Of a stretch of 64,000 nt of DNA, positions 39,023-47,971 are shown piece by piece (positions within the stretch are counted from its first letter, which is position 1; each line of letters starts with the position of its first letter). The stretch spans positions 3,242,001-3,306,000 of the forward strand of contig NZ_CP088252.1 in the NCBI RefSeq assembly GCF_021117385.1, in the 5' to 3' direction. Source of the DNA: Frateuria soli (GTDB lineage: Bacteria > Pseudomonadota > Gammaproteobacteria > Xanthomonadales > Rhodanobacteraceae). The position numbers and the translations under genes are program-made. The notes under the pieces are model-generated. The model worked only from the letters and a program-made list of their open reading frames with translations. It searched no databases and was not told where the DNA came from.

Positions 39023-39705
39023 GCGAGCTCCTGCGAGCGCGTCAGTGCGGCGCCCACCGTGGCGGCGAGCATCTTCAGGAACAGCGTGCCCATGCCCGGC
39101 TGGAAGTGGTTCGGATCGGCACTGCCCAGGGCCAGCAGGCCCAGCTCGCCGAGCGGCATCACCGCGGCCGAGTGCACCTCCGGCGCATGGTCGCCGAACA
39201 GGCGATACAGGCGTTCGGCCGACAGCCGCCCGACCAGCGGCTCGTGGTTGCCCTGGAAGCCGGCAAACTCGGTCAGCGCGGCGCGACCACCGGGCTCGAC
39301 CACCAGCCACTCGGCCGGCGGCAGGCCATGGGCATGGCCGAACAGCAGCAGCCGCACCTGCTCGATGTGGAAGTCGCTGGCCAGCCGGCTGATCACGCTG
39401 CGGGCGGCCAGCGCGGGGGTGGCCGCCCGCAGCATCGTCACGTGCAGCTCGTGTACGCGCTGCATCAGCCGCTCGTTGTCGGCTGCGATGGCGACGAGCT
39501 CGGCCAGCCGGCGCTCGAGCTCGGCGTTCTTCTCGCGCAGCTGCTGCAGCTGGTACATCGCCAGCGAGGCCACCGGGCCCTCGCTGCGCGGCAACGTCAG
39601 CTGCGCGGCCAGGTCCGGGTAGTCGGCCAGGAAGTGCGGATGGCGCTTGAGGTACGCGGCAACCGCGGTGGCGCCGGGGATCTCGTCGAGCAGGGTGTCG
39701 GGCAT
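39019..39705 (-). CDS. DUF484 family protein
   Basis: A 228-residue protein. The N-terminal part is a helix and coiled coil (about 48-80, LREKNAELERRLAELVAIAA); a GAF-like domain follows (about 90-220), with LGELGLLALGSADPNHFQPG near 180-200. DUF484 proteins are almost always next to xerC; their role is unknown but GAF domains bind small ligands. The last codons overlap the xerC start. It follows dapF after a 137-base gap. Confidence 0.85.
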   Translation of the reverse strand: MPDTLLDEIPGATAVAAYLKRHPHFLADYPDLAAQLTLPRSEGPVASLAMYQLQQLREKNAELERRLAELVAIAADNERLMQRVHELHVTMLRAATPALAARSVISRLASDFHIEQVRLLLFGHAHGLPPAEWLVVEPGGRAALTEFAGFQGNHEPLVGRLSAERLYRLFGDHAPEVHSAAVMPLGELGLLALGSADPNHFQPGMGTLFLKMLAATVGAALTRSQELA

Positions 39706-39842
39706 GGAGCGACCTAGGCAAACGTCAGGCGGCGAATCGGCCTGGCCTGAGTGTGCGACGCCCGCGCCCGCGCATCAATCGCCTGTGCGGAATCCGGGGG
39801 GTAACCGGCCTCTGCCGCGTCCTGCGGCGGGCCGGAGCCTTC

Positions 39843-40679
39843 CTACCGGGGGCCCGGCAGCCACTCGCCCTCGAAGGCGAACGCGGCCGGGCCGGTCATC
39901 CACAGTGTCGTGCCCGGGCCAGGCCAGTCGATCTGCAGGCGTCCGCCGGGCAGATCGATCTGCACGCTTTCGTCCACCTGACCACGCCGCCGCAGCACCG
40001 CCATGGCTGCGCAGGCGCCGGTGCCGCAGGCTTGCGTCCAGCCGCTGCCGCGCTCGTGCACGCGCAGGCGCAGGTGGCCGCGGCCGAGGATCTGCACGAA
40101 ACCGGCATTGGCACCCGCGGGAAAGCGCGGGTGGCCAGTGAGTTGCGGGCCCAGCCGCTCGAGCGCGGGATCGGCCAGGTGCTCGACCGCGACCACCACG
40201 TGCGGGTTGCCCATCGACACCACACCGACCTGCACGGTGCCTTCGTCCAGCGAGAGCGGATAGAACGCGGCCGGACCCTCCGCCGTGAACGGAACGCGCG
40301 CCGGCTCGAACACCGGCTCGCCCATGTCCACGGTCACGCGGTGTGCGTCGAGCACGCGGACGCTGACCGGACCGGAGGGACTTTCGATGCGCACCGGCCT
40401 GTCCAGTGCCAGCGCACCGGCGCGGTGCAGCCAGGCCGCCACGCAGCGCACCCCGTTGCCGCACTGGCCCGAAGGCGTGCCGTCGGCGTTCCAGATGCCG
40501 TAGTAGAACGCGCAGGATGGATCGCGAGGCGCTTCCACGCTGAGCAGCTGGTCGCAGCCGATGCCCGTGTGGCGATCGGCCAGCGCGCGGATCTGTACCG
40601 TCGGCAAGGCCAGCGGCGCCTGGCGCGCGTCGACCACGACGAAGTCGTTGCCGATGCCGTGCATCTTGGAAAAGCGCAT
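39843..40679 (-). CDS. dapF: diaminopimelate epimerase
   Basis: A 278-residue PLP-independent epimerase converting LL- to meso-diaminopimelate for peptidoglycan and lysine. The two catalytic cysteines are present: Cys73 in GQCGNGVRC and Cys218 in QACGTGACA. The start MRFSKMHGIGNDF is the standard family N-terminus. It starts 5 bases after the lptM stop, so both are co-translated. Confidence 0.96.
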   Translation of the reverse strand: MRFSKMHGIGNDFVVVDARQAPLALPTVQIRALADRHTGIGCDQLLSVEAPRDPSCAFYYGIWNADGTPSGQCGNGVRCVAAWLHRAGALALDRPVRIESPSGPVSVRVLDAHRVTVDMGEPVFEPARVPFTAEGPAAFYPLSLDEGTVQVGVVSMGNPHVVVAVEHLADPALERLGPQLTGHPRFPAGANAGFVQILGRGHLRLRVHERGSGWTQACGTGACAAMAVLRRRGQVDESVQIDLPGGRLQIDWPGPGTTLWMTGPAAFAFEGEWLPGPR

Positions 40680-40684
40680 GGCCG

Positions 40685-40849
40685 TCAGTCGGGCAGCGAC
40701 GCGCTCGTGGCCGGCGCCGGTGCGGAGGCGGCCGGCGCCACCGTAGGGCCCGGCTGCCCCGGCGGCAGCACCAGCGGGCCCTTGTTGCCGCAACCGGCGA
40801 GCAGGCCCGCGGCCAGCAGCAGGGCAGTGCGGAGGATGGATCGGCGCAT
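40685..40849 (-). CDS. lptM: LptM-type small lipoprotein
   Basis: A 54-residue lipoprotein with AGGAAG before ATG 40849. The signal helix ILRTALLLAAGLLAG ends in lipobox LAGC (Cys20), followed by GNKGPLVLPP, the diagnostic segment of LptM (YifL), and a Pro/Ala-rich tail. LptM binds the LptD-LptE lipopolysaccharide translocon in the outer membrane and promotes its oxidative maturation. Gene order lptM-dapF matches enterobacteria. Assignment rests on the lipobox, the GNKGP motif and context. Confidence 0.8.
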   Translation of the reverse strand: MRRSILRTALLLAAGLLAGCGNKGPLVLPPGQPGPTVAPAASAPAPATSASLPD

Positions 40850-40911
40850 CGGGCTTCCTCGACGGGGCGGCGGCTATGATGCGCGCATCATAACGTTGCG
40901 GATTGCCTTCG

Positions 40912-41595
40912 ATGGATTGGGCCACGCTGTTGCAGCTGCCAAGCACCCTGCTGTGGATCCTCGCCGCGCTGGCGCTGATCTTCGCGCTCGTCCAACTGGC
41001 CAAGCTGGGCCGTCGCCTGCGGGCACGCCGGCCGTTCGCGGCGATCCTGCGCATGCTGTTCCTGCTGGTGGGCCTGGGCCTGGCGCTGCTGCTGGCCGGA
41101 GCCGGCTGGAGCCTGCGCGGCTACCGCCTGCTCGGCGAGGAAGCGCCGGTGGTGACCGTCGATGCGCGCATCCTCTCGCCGCAGCGCTGGGTGCTCACAC
41201 TGACCTGGCCCGACGGCCAGCGCCGCGACGTGGCCCTGGCCGGCGATGCCTGGCGCATCGAGGCACTGGTGCTCAAGTGGAAGCTGCCCGCCGTGCTCGC
41301 CGGCCTGCCCCCGCTGTATCGGCTGGATCGCCTGTCCGGCCGCTATGACGACCCGACCGAAGAGATGACCGGGCTACGTACGGTGGTCGACTTCCGCGAG
41401 GCCGGCGAGGGCGACCTGGTCACGCTCGCCCGCGCCCATCCGGACTGGTTGCCGATGGTCGACACCGTCTACGGCAGCGGCGCCTACCTGCCGCTGGTCG
41501 ACCGTGGCCACTACACGGTGCGCCTGATGCGCACCGGTGCGCTGGTGGCACGACCGGACGCGGCGACGACCGAGCGCATCGCCGACCCGCTCTGA
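40912..41595 (+). CDS. membrane-anchored hypothetical protein
   Basis: A 227-residue protein. Two membrane helices near the N-terminus (about 9-30 and 46-69) are joined by a basic loop (LGRRLRARRPF). The remainder is a globular domain, predicted outside the membrane, with beta-like pattern (VTVDARILSPQRWVLTLTWP, RDVALAGDAWRIEALVLKWK) and LARAHPDWLPMVDTVYGSGAY. I do not recognise the family; related proteins in this order have been labelled efflux-related without evidence. A TATGAT box about 30 bases upstream suggests its own promoter. Divergent from lptM-dapF. Confidence 0.7.
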   Translation: MDWATLLQLPSTLLWILAALALIFALVQLAKLGRRLRARRPFAAILRMLFLLVGLGLALLLAGAGWSLRGYRLLGEEAPVVTVDARILSPQRWVLTLTWPDGQRRDVALAGDAWRIEALVLKWKLPAVLAGLPPLYRLDRLSGRYDDPTEEMTGLRTVVDFREAGEGDLVTLARAHPDWLPMVDTVYGSGAYLPLVDRGHYTVRLMRTGALVARPDAATTERIADPL

Positions 41596-41646
41596 GGCGA
41601 CGCTTCGGCCCGGGCCAGGTCGACGGCCCGCGGTTCGGGGCGAACT

Positions 41647-42120
41647 TCAGGAACCGGCGAGGTCCTTTTCGTAACGCCAGGCGCCTTCGCCATCCTCGTA
41701 ATAGCCGGCGTAGCTGCCGATGCGGCGATAGCCGGCGCGCTCGTAGAGCGCCATGGCCGCGATGTTGTCCATCCGCACTTCCAGGCGCAGCGCACGGCAG
41801 CCGCGCGCGCGGGCGGCGTCTTCGGCGGCCGCCAGCAGGCTTGCACCGATGCCACGCCCGCGCGCGGCCGCGGCGGTGGCGATCGAATACAACCGCGCGC
41901 GCGAGCTGCCGGTGCGGAAGAACACCAGCGCGCTGCCGAGCAGGCCTTCACCCGGCGTGTCGGCCACCAGAACAGTCGCGCGCGGACTGGCCAGGTGGCG
42001 CCGGTACTGCGCACGGCTCATGCGATCGCCACGGAAGGCGTGCAGTTCCAGCGCCACCAGGGCATCCAGATCGGAAACCGTGGCCGGGCGCACGGGCGTG
42101 GAAGGCAGGTTCGGGACCAA
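41647..42120 (-). CDS. GNAT-family N-acetyltransferase (RimI-like)
   Basis: A 157-residue acetyltransferase begun at a TTG (42120) that has AGGAG eight bases upstream; longer frames to 42261 run through an inverted repeat and look non-coding. Motif A, AAARGRGIGASLL, binds CoA pyrophosphate; the C-terminal MALYERAGYRRIGSYAGYYE is typical of RimI-like enzymes. It is divergent from a RimK-like ATP-grasp ligase gene. In other bacteria ligases of this group neighbour GNAT-peptidase C39 fusions, and this protein could be the GNAT part only. Confidence 0.85.
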   Translation of the reverse strand: MVPNLPSTPVRPATVSDLDALVALELHAFRGDRMSRAQYRRHLASPRATVLVADTPGEGLLGSALVFFRTGSSRARLYSIATAAAARGRGIGASLLAAAEDAARARGCRALRLEVRMDNIAAMALYERAGYRRIGSYAGYYEDGEGAWRYEKDLAGS

Positions 42121-42171
42121 GCGCGATGCTCCTGAGGGCTTGCATACCGTAGCGTGGGCTTGACACCCACC

Positions 42172-42244
42172 GGCGCGCAACGGTTGAGGCCCACCCCGCG
42201 GAGTACGGCATGCTGAATGCCGTCGCGCTTCACCGTTGCGCGCC
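42172..42244. repeat. nested inverted repeat in the GNAT/RimK divergent region
   Basis: Outer 13-bp arms GGCGCGCAACGGT (42172-42184) and ACCGTTGCGCGCC (42232-42244). Inner 7-bp hairpin ACGGCAT (42205-42211) and ATGCCGT (42217-42223). It lies between the GNAT start (42120) and the ATP-grasp start (42333), so it could be an operator, a cruciform, or a REP-like element. Confidence 0.75.
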
Positions 42245-42332
42245 ACCACGCCTATGCCCACACTTCGCGTTTGCGCCCCGCCGCCTGGTTCCGCAGTGCG
42301 AGGGGCTTTTCCTTTGGGTGTTGCGAGGTGCC

Positions 42333-43817
42333 ATGACCCGCCTGGTGATCGTCGTCGAGAAAGCCTCCGACTGGAGCGCCTACTACCCGTCCGTGGATGT
42401 CATGAGCGCAATGGACTATTTGCGCGAACCGGTTGGCGGCGACGACGAACGCACCCACGTGATCAACCTGTGCCGCAGTTACAAGTACCTGGGCACGGGC
42501 TACTACGTCTCGCTGCTGGCGGAGGCGCGCGGGCACAAGGTGCTGCCCTCGGTGCGCACCATCAACGACCTGCGCCGGCGCTCGCTGTACGGCCTGGACA
42601 TCGAGGACCTCAACAGCAAGCTGACCCACTTCCTGCCCGCCGGCGGGCGCGACACCACCGATTTCGGCATCCTGGTGTACTTCGGCGAGACCGCCTATCC
42701 GGCGCTGCAGGACCTGGCGCGGCAGTTGTTCGAGATGTTCCCCTGTCCGCTCTTGCGCATCGAGTTCGAGCGCGAGCGGGTGTGGCAGGTCGCCTCGATC
42801 AAGCCGGTCGGCCTGCACACGCTGGACGATGCGCAGGAAGACGCCTTCGCCGCGGAGCTGGACCGTTTCTCGCGCAAGCTCTGGCGCAAGCCGCGCACGC
42901 GCAAGCTGTACCGCTACGACATCGCGATGCTGGTCGATCCGGACGAGGCGATGCCGCCGTCGAACAAGAAGGCGCTCAAGAGCTTCATCGCCGCCGGCAA
43001 GGACCTGGGCATCGAGGTCGACCCGATCGGCAAGATCGACTACCCGCGCCTGGCCGAGTACGACGGCCTGTTCATCCGCGAGACGACCGCCTCGGACAAC
43101 CACACCTACCGCTTCGCCCACCGGGCCGAAAAGGAAGGCATGGTGGTGATCGACGATCCGACCTCGATCCTGCGCTGCACCAACAAGATCTTCCTCAACG
43201 ACCTGATGGTCTCGCGCAAGCTGGCCGTGCCGCGCACCGAGATCCTCTACCGCGACCATGCCAAGGCCTGGAAGGACACCGCCGCCAAGCTCGGCTTTCC
43301 GCTGGTGCTGAAGATCCCCGACGGCTCTTTCTCGCGCGGCGTGGTGAAGGTCGAAAACGAGGACGCGCTTGAAAAGGCCGCCGGCGAGCTGTTCTCGCAC
43401 AGCGCGCTGCTGCTTGCGCAGGAATTCGTCTACACCGAGTTCGACTGGCGCATCGGCGTGCTCAACCGCCAGCCGCTGTACGCCTGCAAGTACTACATGT
43501 CGCGCGGGCACTGGCAGATCTACAACCATGGCGCCAAGGGCACGGCCAAGTCCGGCGGCTTCGAGACCGTGCCGGTGCGCGATGCGCCGGCGGAAGTGGT
43601 CAAGCTCGCGCTCAAGGCGACCCAGGCGGTCGGCGACGGCCTGTACGGTGTGGACCTGAAGCAGGTGGGCAACAAGCCGGTGGTGATCGAGGTCAACGAC
43701 AACCCGTCGATCGACGCCGGCGTGGAGGATGCCTACCTGGGCGCCGACCTGTACCGGCGCATCATGCAGGAGTTCCTGCGGCGCATGGAGCACAAGCGCC
43801 TGGGCATCGGGCGATAG
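42333..43817 (+). CDS. RimK-like ATP-grasp ligase with N-terminal RLAN-type domain
   Basis: A 494-residue protein. Residues about 1-185 match the RimK-like ATP-grasp N-terminal (RLAN) type (ASDWSAYYPSVDVMSAMDYL, GHKVLPSVRTINDLRRR). The C-terminal ATP-grasp (about 270-480) includes FIRETTASDNHTYRFAHRAE, DDPTSILRCTNKIFL, PLVLKIPDGSFSRGVVKV and EVNDNPSIDAGVED with Mg-binding Glu/Asn. Such enzymes form amide or peptide bonds using ATP. Standard RimK modifies ribosomal S6 with Glu; this one is longer and its substrate is unknown. Divergent from a GNAT gene. Confidence 0.87.
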   Translation: MTRLVIVVEKASDWSAYYPSVDVMSAMDYLREPVGGDDERTHVINLCRSYKYLGTGYYVSLLAEARGHKVLPSVRTINDLRRRSLYGLDIEDLNSKLTHFLPAGGRDTTDFGILVYFGETAYPALQDLARQLFEMFPCPLLRIEFERERVWQVASIKPVGLHTLDDAQEDAFAAELDRFSRKLWRKPRTRKLYRYDIAMLVDPDEAMPPSNKKALKSFIAAGKDLGIEVDPIGKIDYPRLAEYDGLFIRETTASDNHTYRFAHRAEKEGMVVIDDPTSILRCTNKIFLNDLMVSRKLAVPRTEILYRDHAKAWKDTAAKLGFPLVLKIPDGSFSRGVVKVENEDALEKAAGELFSHSALLLAQEFVYTEFDWRIGVLNRQPLYACKYYMSRGHWQIYNHGAKGTAKSGGFETVPVRDAPAEVVKLALKATQAVGDGLYGVDLKQVGNKPVVIEVNDNPSIDAGVEDAYLGADLYRRIMQEFLRRMEHKRLGIGR

Positions 43818-43907
43818 TCGCCGGGTGCCTGCGGCGGCGCCCTCGGGCGCGACTGCCCATCCGGTGCTCGCCGCGCAGCGGCATCCCGGCCGCGTCCAGG
43901 GGGTTTC

Positions 43908-45998
43908 CTACGAGGCGCTGGCCGCCGGCGTGCGCTCGCCCAGCAGCAGCGCCGGCACCTGCGCCGCGGGCAACGGCCGCACGAACAGGAAACCCTGGCC
44001 GATCTCGCAACCGGCCTCGCGCAGCCACGCCGCCTGCGCCTCGGTCTCGATGCCCTCGGCCACCGTGGTCAGGCGCAGCTTGCGCGCCAGCGCGATGATC
44101 GCCTCGGTAATGTCGCGGTCGGCCGGGTTGTGCGCGGCGCCCTGAACGAAGCTCTGGTCGATCTTGATCGTCTGCGTGGGCAACTGGCGCAGGTGGCTCA
44201 GGCTGGAGAAGCCGGTGCCGAAGTCGTCGATCGCCATGCGGAAGCCGAGTGCCTCGAGCTGGCGCAACTGGCGCAGGGTGTGCTCGGCGTTCTTCATCGC
44301 CGCCGATTCGGTGATCTCGAACTCGATCAGGCTCGGATGCAGGCCGAACTCGCGCAGCGTGCCCAGCAGGCCGCTGACGAAATGGCCGTCCTGGATCTCC
44401 TGCAGCGACACGTTGATCGCCACCGGCACCAGCGGCAGCCCGCGCGCGCGCCACTGGGCGAGCTGGCGCGCGACCTGCCGCAACACCGCGTTTCCCAGCT
44501 GCGCGATCAGCCCGCTGCCTTCGGCCAGCGGCACGAAGTGCTTGGGCAACAGCATGCCGCGCGCGGCATGTGGCCAGCGCGCCAGGGCCTCCAGGCCGAC
44601 CACGCGCCGGCTCTCCAGCGCCACCTTCGGCTGGTAATGCACGATGATCTCGTCGCGCTGCAGCGCTTCGCGCAGCTCGGCCGAGAGCAGCAGCCGGTCG
44701 CGCGCCTGCTCGCTCATGCGCGGCTGGTAGAAGCAGTAGCCGGCCTTGCCGTGTTCCTTGGCGCTGTACATGGCCAGGTCCGCGTGGCGCAGCAGGCTGG
44801 CCGCGTCCTCGCCGTCGCGCGGGAACATCGCCACGCCGATGCTCGGGGTGGCGCTCACGCTGTGCGCGGCGACCGTCACCGGGCGACTGACCAGGCTGAG
44901 GATCTTCCGGCAGATCGCGCTCAGGTTGGCCTCGCTGCGGAAGCGCTCGAGCACCACCACGAACTCGTCGCCGCCGAAGCGCGCGACGGTGTCGCGGCTG
45001 CGCACGCTGGCGCGCAGGGCGTCGGCGACCGAGCGCAGGAACTCGTCGCCGACCTCGTGGCCGAGCGTGTCGTTGATCGATTTGAAGCCGTCCAGGTCGA
45101 CGAACATCACCGCCACCTCGAAGCGTTCCTCGCGCGCCAGTGGCAGCAGCCGGTCGAGCAGGTCGAGCACGTTGGCGCGGTTGGGCAGCGCGGTCAGTTC
45201 GTCGTGGTAGGCCAGCCAGCTCAGCGCGTCACGGGCCTGGCCCAGCTCGCGCGAGATCGCCTCGGTGTGCCGCTGCAGCTGCCGGTGCGCCAGGCTCACG
45301 CCGAGCGTCAACAGCAGCAGCAGGCCCGAGACCAGGCTGACCGCGAGCCCGAGGCCCAGCCCGTGCAGCCCGTTGCGTGCCTGCAGGCTCACCGCATCGG
45401 GAGCGAAGCGCATCGCCGCCATGCCCAGGTAGTGCACGCCGGTGGCGGTGCCGCCGAGCATCAGCGCCGCCACCACGCGCAGCCACCAGCGACGGCGGCG
45501 CTCGCTGCGCCAGAGAATGCTGTGCAACCCGATCGCGGCGATCGAGCCGCCCAGCGCCAGCGCCACGGAGGCCACGGTCCAGGACAGGCGCCAGGCGATC
45601 GCCGGCTGCATGTCGAGCGCCCGCACGCCCAGGTAGTGCATCGCGCTCATGCCCAGGCCGAGCACGCCACCGGCGAGGATCGCGCCGTTGCGGGTCGGAT
45701 GCCGTGCCAGCAGCCACAGCGTGGCGCCGGTGGCCAGCACGACCGGCACCGCCGACAGCGCGGTCTGCCGGCTGTCGTAACCGAGCGGGATCGGCACCTG
45801 CAGGGCAAGCATGCCGATGAAGTGCATCGCCCACACGCCCGAGCCCATCGCCAGCGCGCCAAATGCGGTCCACAGCACGGCGACCGGGCCGCGCGAGCGG
45901 GCGATCCGGCCGACCACGCTGAACGCGACGTAGGCATCGAGCGCGGCCAGCGCGAGCGAAAGCAACACCAGCCACGCGTTGTAACTGACCGCCATCAT
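43908..45998 (-). CDS. MHYT-GGDEF-EAL cyclic-di-GMP protein
   Basis: A 696-residue inner-membrane sensor. Seven N-terminal helices form an MHYT domain (about 1-225) with MHFIG, MHYLG and a third VHYLG; these His/Met motifs are thought to bind copper and sense oxygen, CO or NO. A GGDEF domain (about 255-410) has an intact FGGDEF site, so diguanylate cyclase activity is possible. An EAL domain (about 425-680) has LEAL, EITES, IDDFGTG and KIDQSFV all conserved, so phosphodiesterase activity is also possible. Start ATG 45998 (tandem ATGATG). Confidence 0.92.
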   Translation of the reverse strand: MMAVSYNAWLVLLSLALAALDAYVAFSVVGRIARSRGPVAVLWTAFGALAMGSGVWAMHFIGMLALQVPIPLGYDSRQTALSAVPVVLATGATLWLLARHPTRNGAILAGGVLGLGMSAMHYLGVRALDMQPAIAWRLSWTVASVALALGGSIAAIGLHSILWRSERRRRWWLRVVAALMLGGTATGVHYLGMAAMRFAPDAVSLQARNGLHGLGLGLAVSLVSGLLLLLTLGVSLAHRQLQRHTEAISRELGQARDALSWLAYHDELTALPNRANVLDLLDRLLPLAREERFEVAVMFVDLDGFKSINDTLGHEVGDEFLRSVADALRASVRSRDTVARFGGDEFVVVLERFRSEANLSAICRKILSLVSRPVTVAAHSVSATPSIGVAMFPRDGEDAASLLRHADLAMYSAKEHGKAGYCFYQPRMSEQARDRLLLSAELREALQRDEIIVHYQPKVALESRRVVGLEALARWPHAARGMLLPKHFVPLAEGSGLIAQLGNAVLRQVARQLAQWRARGLPLVPVAINVSLQEIQDGHFVSGLLGTLREFGLHPSLIEFEITESAAMKNAEHTLRQLRQLEALGFRMAIDDFGTGFSSLSHLRQLPTQTIKIDQSFVQGAAHNPADRDITEAIIALARKLRLTTVAEGIETEAQAAWLREAGCEIGQGFLFVRPLPAAQVPALLLGERTPAASAS

Positions 45999-46108
45999 GC
46001 TCGGGTTGCAGGCCCCCTGCCGGACGCCAGCGCGTCGCGAGATCGATCGCGCGTTGTAGCACAACGGGAGGCACACGGGCGGGCGGATGCCTGCGCCCGC
46101 CTGAACGC

Positions 46109-46324
46109 TCAGCCGGCGGGCAGCGCCCAGGCGAGTCGCCGCACGCGCAGGCCCCCCAGCACGCACAGCGGCGCAAGCAGCAACCAGAACAGCGGGGCCC
46201 AGCCGAGCGCCTCGGTGTGCGCCGGCAGCGGTGTCAACGCGAGCAGGAAGGCCCCAAGCAGGAGCCACAGTCCGGCAGCGGCGGCGAGCTGGAACGCGAA
46301 CGTCTGGGAACGGTACACGGGCAT
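46109..46324 (-). CDS. small two-helix membrane protein, 71 residues
   Basis: ATG 46324 with GGAGC upstream. Two membrane segments, [20 protein letters not shown] and [17 protein letters not shown], separated by a Pro-rich loop ([11 protein letters not shown]), with a basic C-terminus (RVRRLAW). No family recognised. It is divergent from aroE, with starts 115 bases apart, and lies upstream of the MHYT protein gene. Confidence 0.6.
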   Translation of the reverse strand: MPVYRSQTFAFQLAAAAGLWLLLGAFLLALTPLPAHTEALGWAPLFWLLLAPLCVLGGLRVRRLAWALPAG

Positions 46325-46439
46325 GGCGGGAAGCTCCGGCAGGACGGGGAAGGCGATCCTGCGGAGCGGGCATCTCAGCGGCTGCGACGCACCCCCGCGC
46401 GCACCTAGAATGCGCGCACCAACCGCCCCCAGGACGCCC

Positions 46440-47282
46440 ATGCCCCACGGCACCGACCTCCTCCCCCCACGCTACGCGGTGTTCGGCCACCCGGTCGGCC
46501 ACTCGCTGTCGCCGGCAATCCACCGCATGTTCGGCGAACAGTGCGGGGTGGCGCTCGAGTACACCGCCATCGACGTGACGCCCGCAGCCTTCGACGACGC
46601 AGTCCGCCGCTTCCTGGCCCACGCCCACGGCGCCAACGTCACCTTGCCGCACAAGGCCGCGGCCCTCGCGCTGGCCGACGAGTGCAGTGCGGCGGCCCGT
46701 CGCGCCGGCAGCGCCAACGTCCTGACCCGTCTTCCGGACGGTCGCCTGGCTGCGCACAACACCGACGGCGCGGGGCTGGTGCGCGACCTCACCGGGCGCC
46801 AGCAGTGCGCGCTGCGCGGCCGTCGCGTGCTGTTGCTCGGCGCCGGCGGCGCCGCACGCGGCGTGGCATGGGACCTGCTCGACGCGGGGGTGGGGGAGCT
46901 GACCATCGTCAACCGCACGCCGGACACCGCCGCGGCACTCGCCGGCGCATTGGGCGTCGCGCGCGTCCGCGCGCGCTACTGGCAGGACCTGGCCGAGCTG
47001 GGCAGCTTCGACCTGATCGTGCACGCCACCTCGGCCGGCGTGCTCGGCCAGCCGCTGGTATTGCCGCACGGCCTGGCCACCGCGCAGACGGTCGGCTACG
47101 ACCTGTCCTACGGCAGTGCCGCGCAAAGCTTCCTCGCCTGGGCCCGCGCCGCCGGCGTCAGGACGGCCTGCGACGGACTGGGCATGCTGGTGGAGCAGGC
47201 CGCCGACGCCTTCGTGTTGTGGCACGGTCGCCGGCCGGACACAGACCCGGTGTACGCGCACCTGCGTACGACTGGAGCCTGA
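46440..47282 (+). CDS. aroE: shikimate dehydrogenase
   Basis: A 280-residue NADP-linked enzyme reducing 3-dehydroshikimate to shikimate in aromatic amino acid synthesis. Substrate-binding HSLSP (21-25), NVTLPHK with catalytic Lys72, DGAGL with Asp109, and NADP-binding GAGGAAR (134-140) and NRT (about 160) are visible. A TAGAAT box sits about 30 bases before the start. Single gene; fits a short leader. Confidence 0.95.
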   Translation: MPHGTDLLPPRYAVFGHPVGHSLSPAIHRMFGEQCGVALEYTAIDVTPAAFDDAVRRFLAHAHGANVTLPHKAAALALADECSAAARRAGSANVLTRLPDGRLAAHNTDGAGLVRDLTGRQQCALRGRRVLLLGAGGAARGVAWDLLDAGVGELTIVNRTPDTAAALAGALGVARVRARYWQDLAELGSFDLIVHATSAGVLGQPLVLPHGLATAQTVGYDLSYGSAAQSFLAWARAAGVRTACDGLGMLVEQAADAFVLWHGRRPDTDPVYAHLRTTGA

Positions 47283-47479
47283 CGGGCGCAGCAGCGATCC
47301 GTGCGCCGTGCGGTGGCCGATGCGCGGATTCCTGGCCTCGCAACGCCTCGCGCGCCGCCGCGCGCAACGGTCACCCGCGTGCTCGACGGCGGGATAACCG
47401 CCACGGGTCACGCTGCTGCAACCTGCCCTCGCTACCGTGCGCCCGCCGCGCCCATGCGCGGGTCACTGGCGATCCCTGC

Positions 47480-47971
47480 ATGTCCGTTTCCTTCGCGCCC
47501 CGTCGCCACCCGTGGCTGGTCGCCGCCGCCGTTCTCCTGCTGCTGGCCGCATCGGGCCTGTACCGGTGGCCGGCACCGGTACAGCCAGATGATGACGCCG
47601 GCGGCCGCGGCATCCTGCTTGCACTGGCGCAGGCGGCCGAGCGCGACCACCGCCTGCTCGCCCCGGCAGGCAGCAACGCCTATGAGTTCTACCTGAGCGT
47701 GCTTGGCCTGGAACCGGACGATGCGTCCAGCCGCGAGACCCTCAGGCGGCTGTTCCCGGCCGGTACGCGGGAGGTCGAGCAGGCGATCGACCGGGGCGAG
47801 CTGGACGAAGCCGAACGCGAGCTGCGTCTGCTGCGCGATTTCGACGCCGACAACTATCTGCTGGCGCTGCTGGCGGGCAAACTCGCCGCGCAGCGCCGGC
47901 TCGAGGCGCGCCGGCACGAGGCGCGCGCGGCGTTCCTGCAGCGACGCCAGCCCGTTCAGTCGGCCAGGTAG
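47480..47971 (+). CDS. hypothetical membrane-anchored TPR-like protein
   Basis: A 163-residue protein with one N-terminal membrane helix (about 11-27, PWLVAAAVLLLLAASGL), then a helical periplasmic region with repeats resembling TPR units (ALAQAAERDHRLLAPAGSNAY, REVEQAIDRGELDEAERELR). It recalls the helical middle part of some TonB-like proteins of xanthomonads, from memory, but there is no TonB C-terminal domain. Its last 16 bases overlap the convergent gamma carbonic anhydrase gene. Function unknown. Confidence 0.55.
   Translation: MSVSFAPRRHPWLVAAAVLLLLAASGLYRWPAPVQPDDDAGGRGILLALAQAAERDHRLLAPAGSNAYEFYLSVLGLEPDDASSRETLRRLFPAGTREVEQAIDRGELDEAERELRLLRDFDADNYLLALLAGKLAAQRRLEARRHEARAAFLQRRQPVQSAR

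Noticed and set aside
39023-39721. In-frame extension of xerC upstream of the CTG
   Set aside because: Covers DUF484 in another frame, low complexity, and would make XerC far too long.
44130-46430. The N-terminal part of a 1050-codon frame continuous with aroE
   Set aside because: Only the last 280 codons match a family; the upstream part is antisense to the MHYT-GGDEF-EAL gene.
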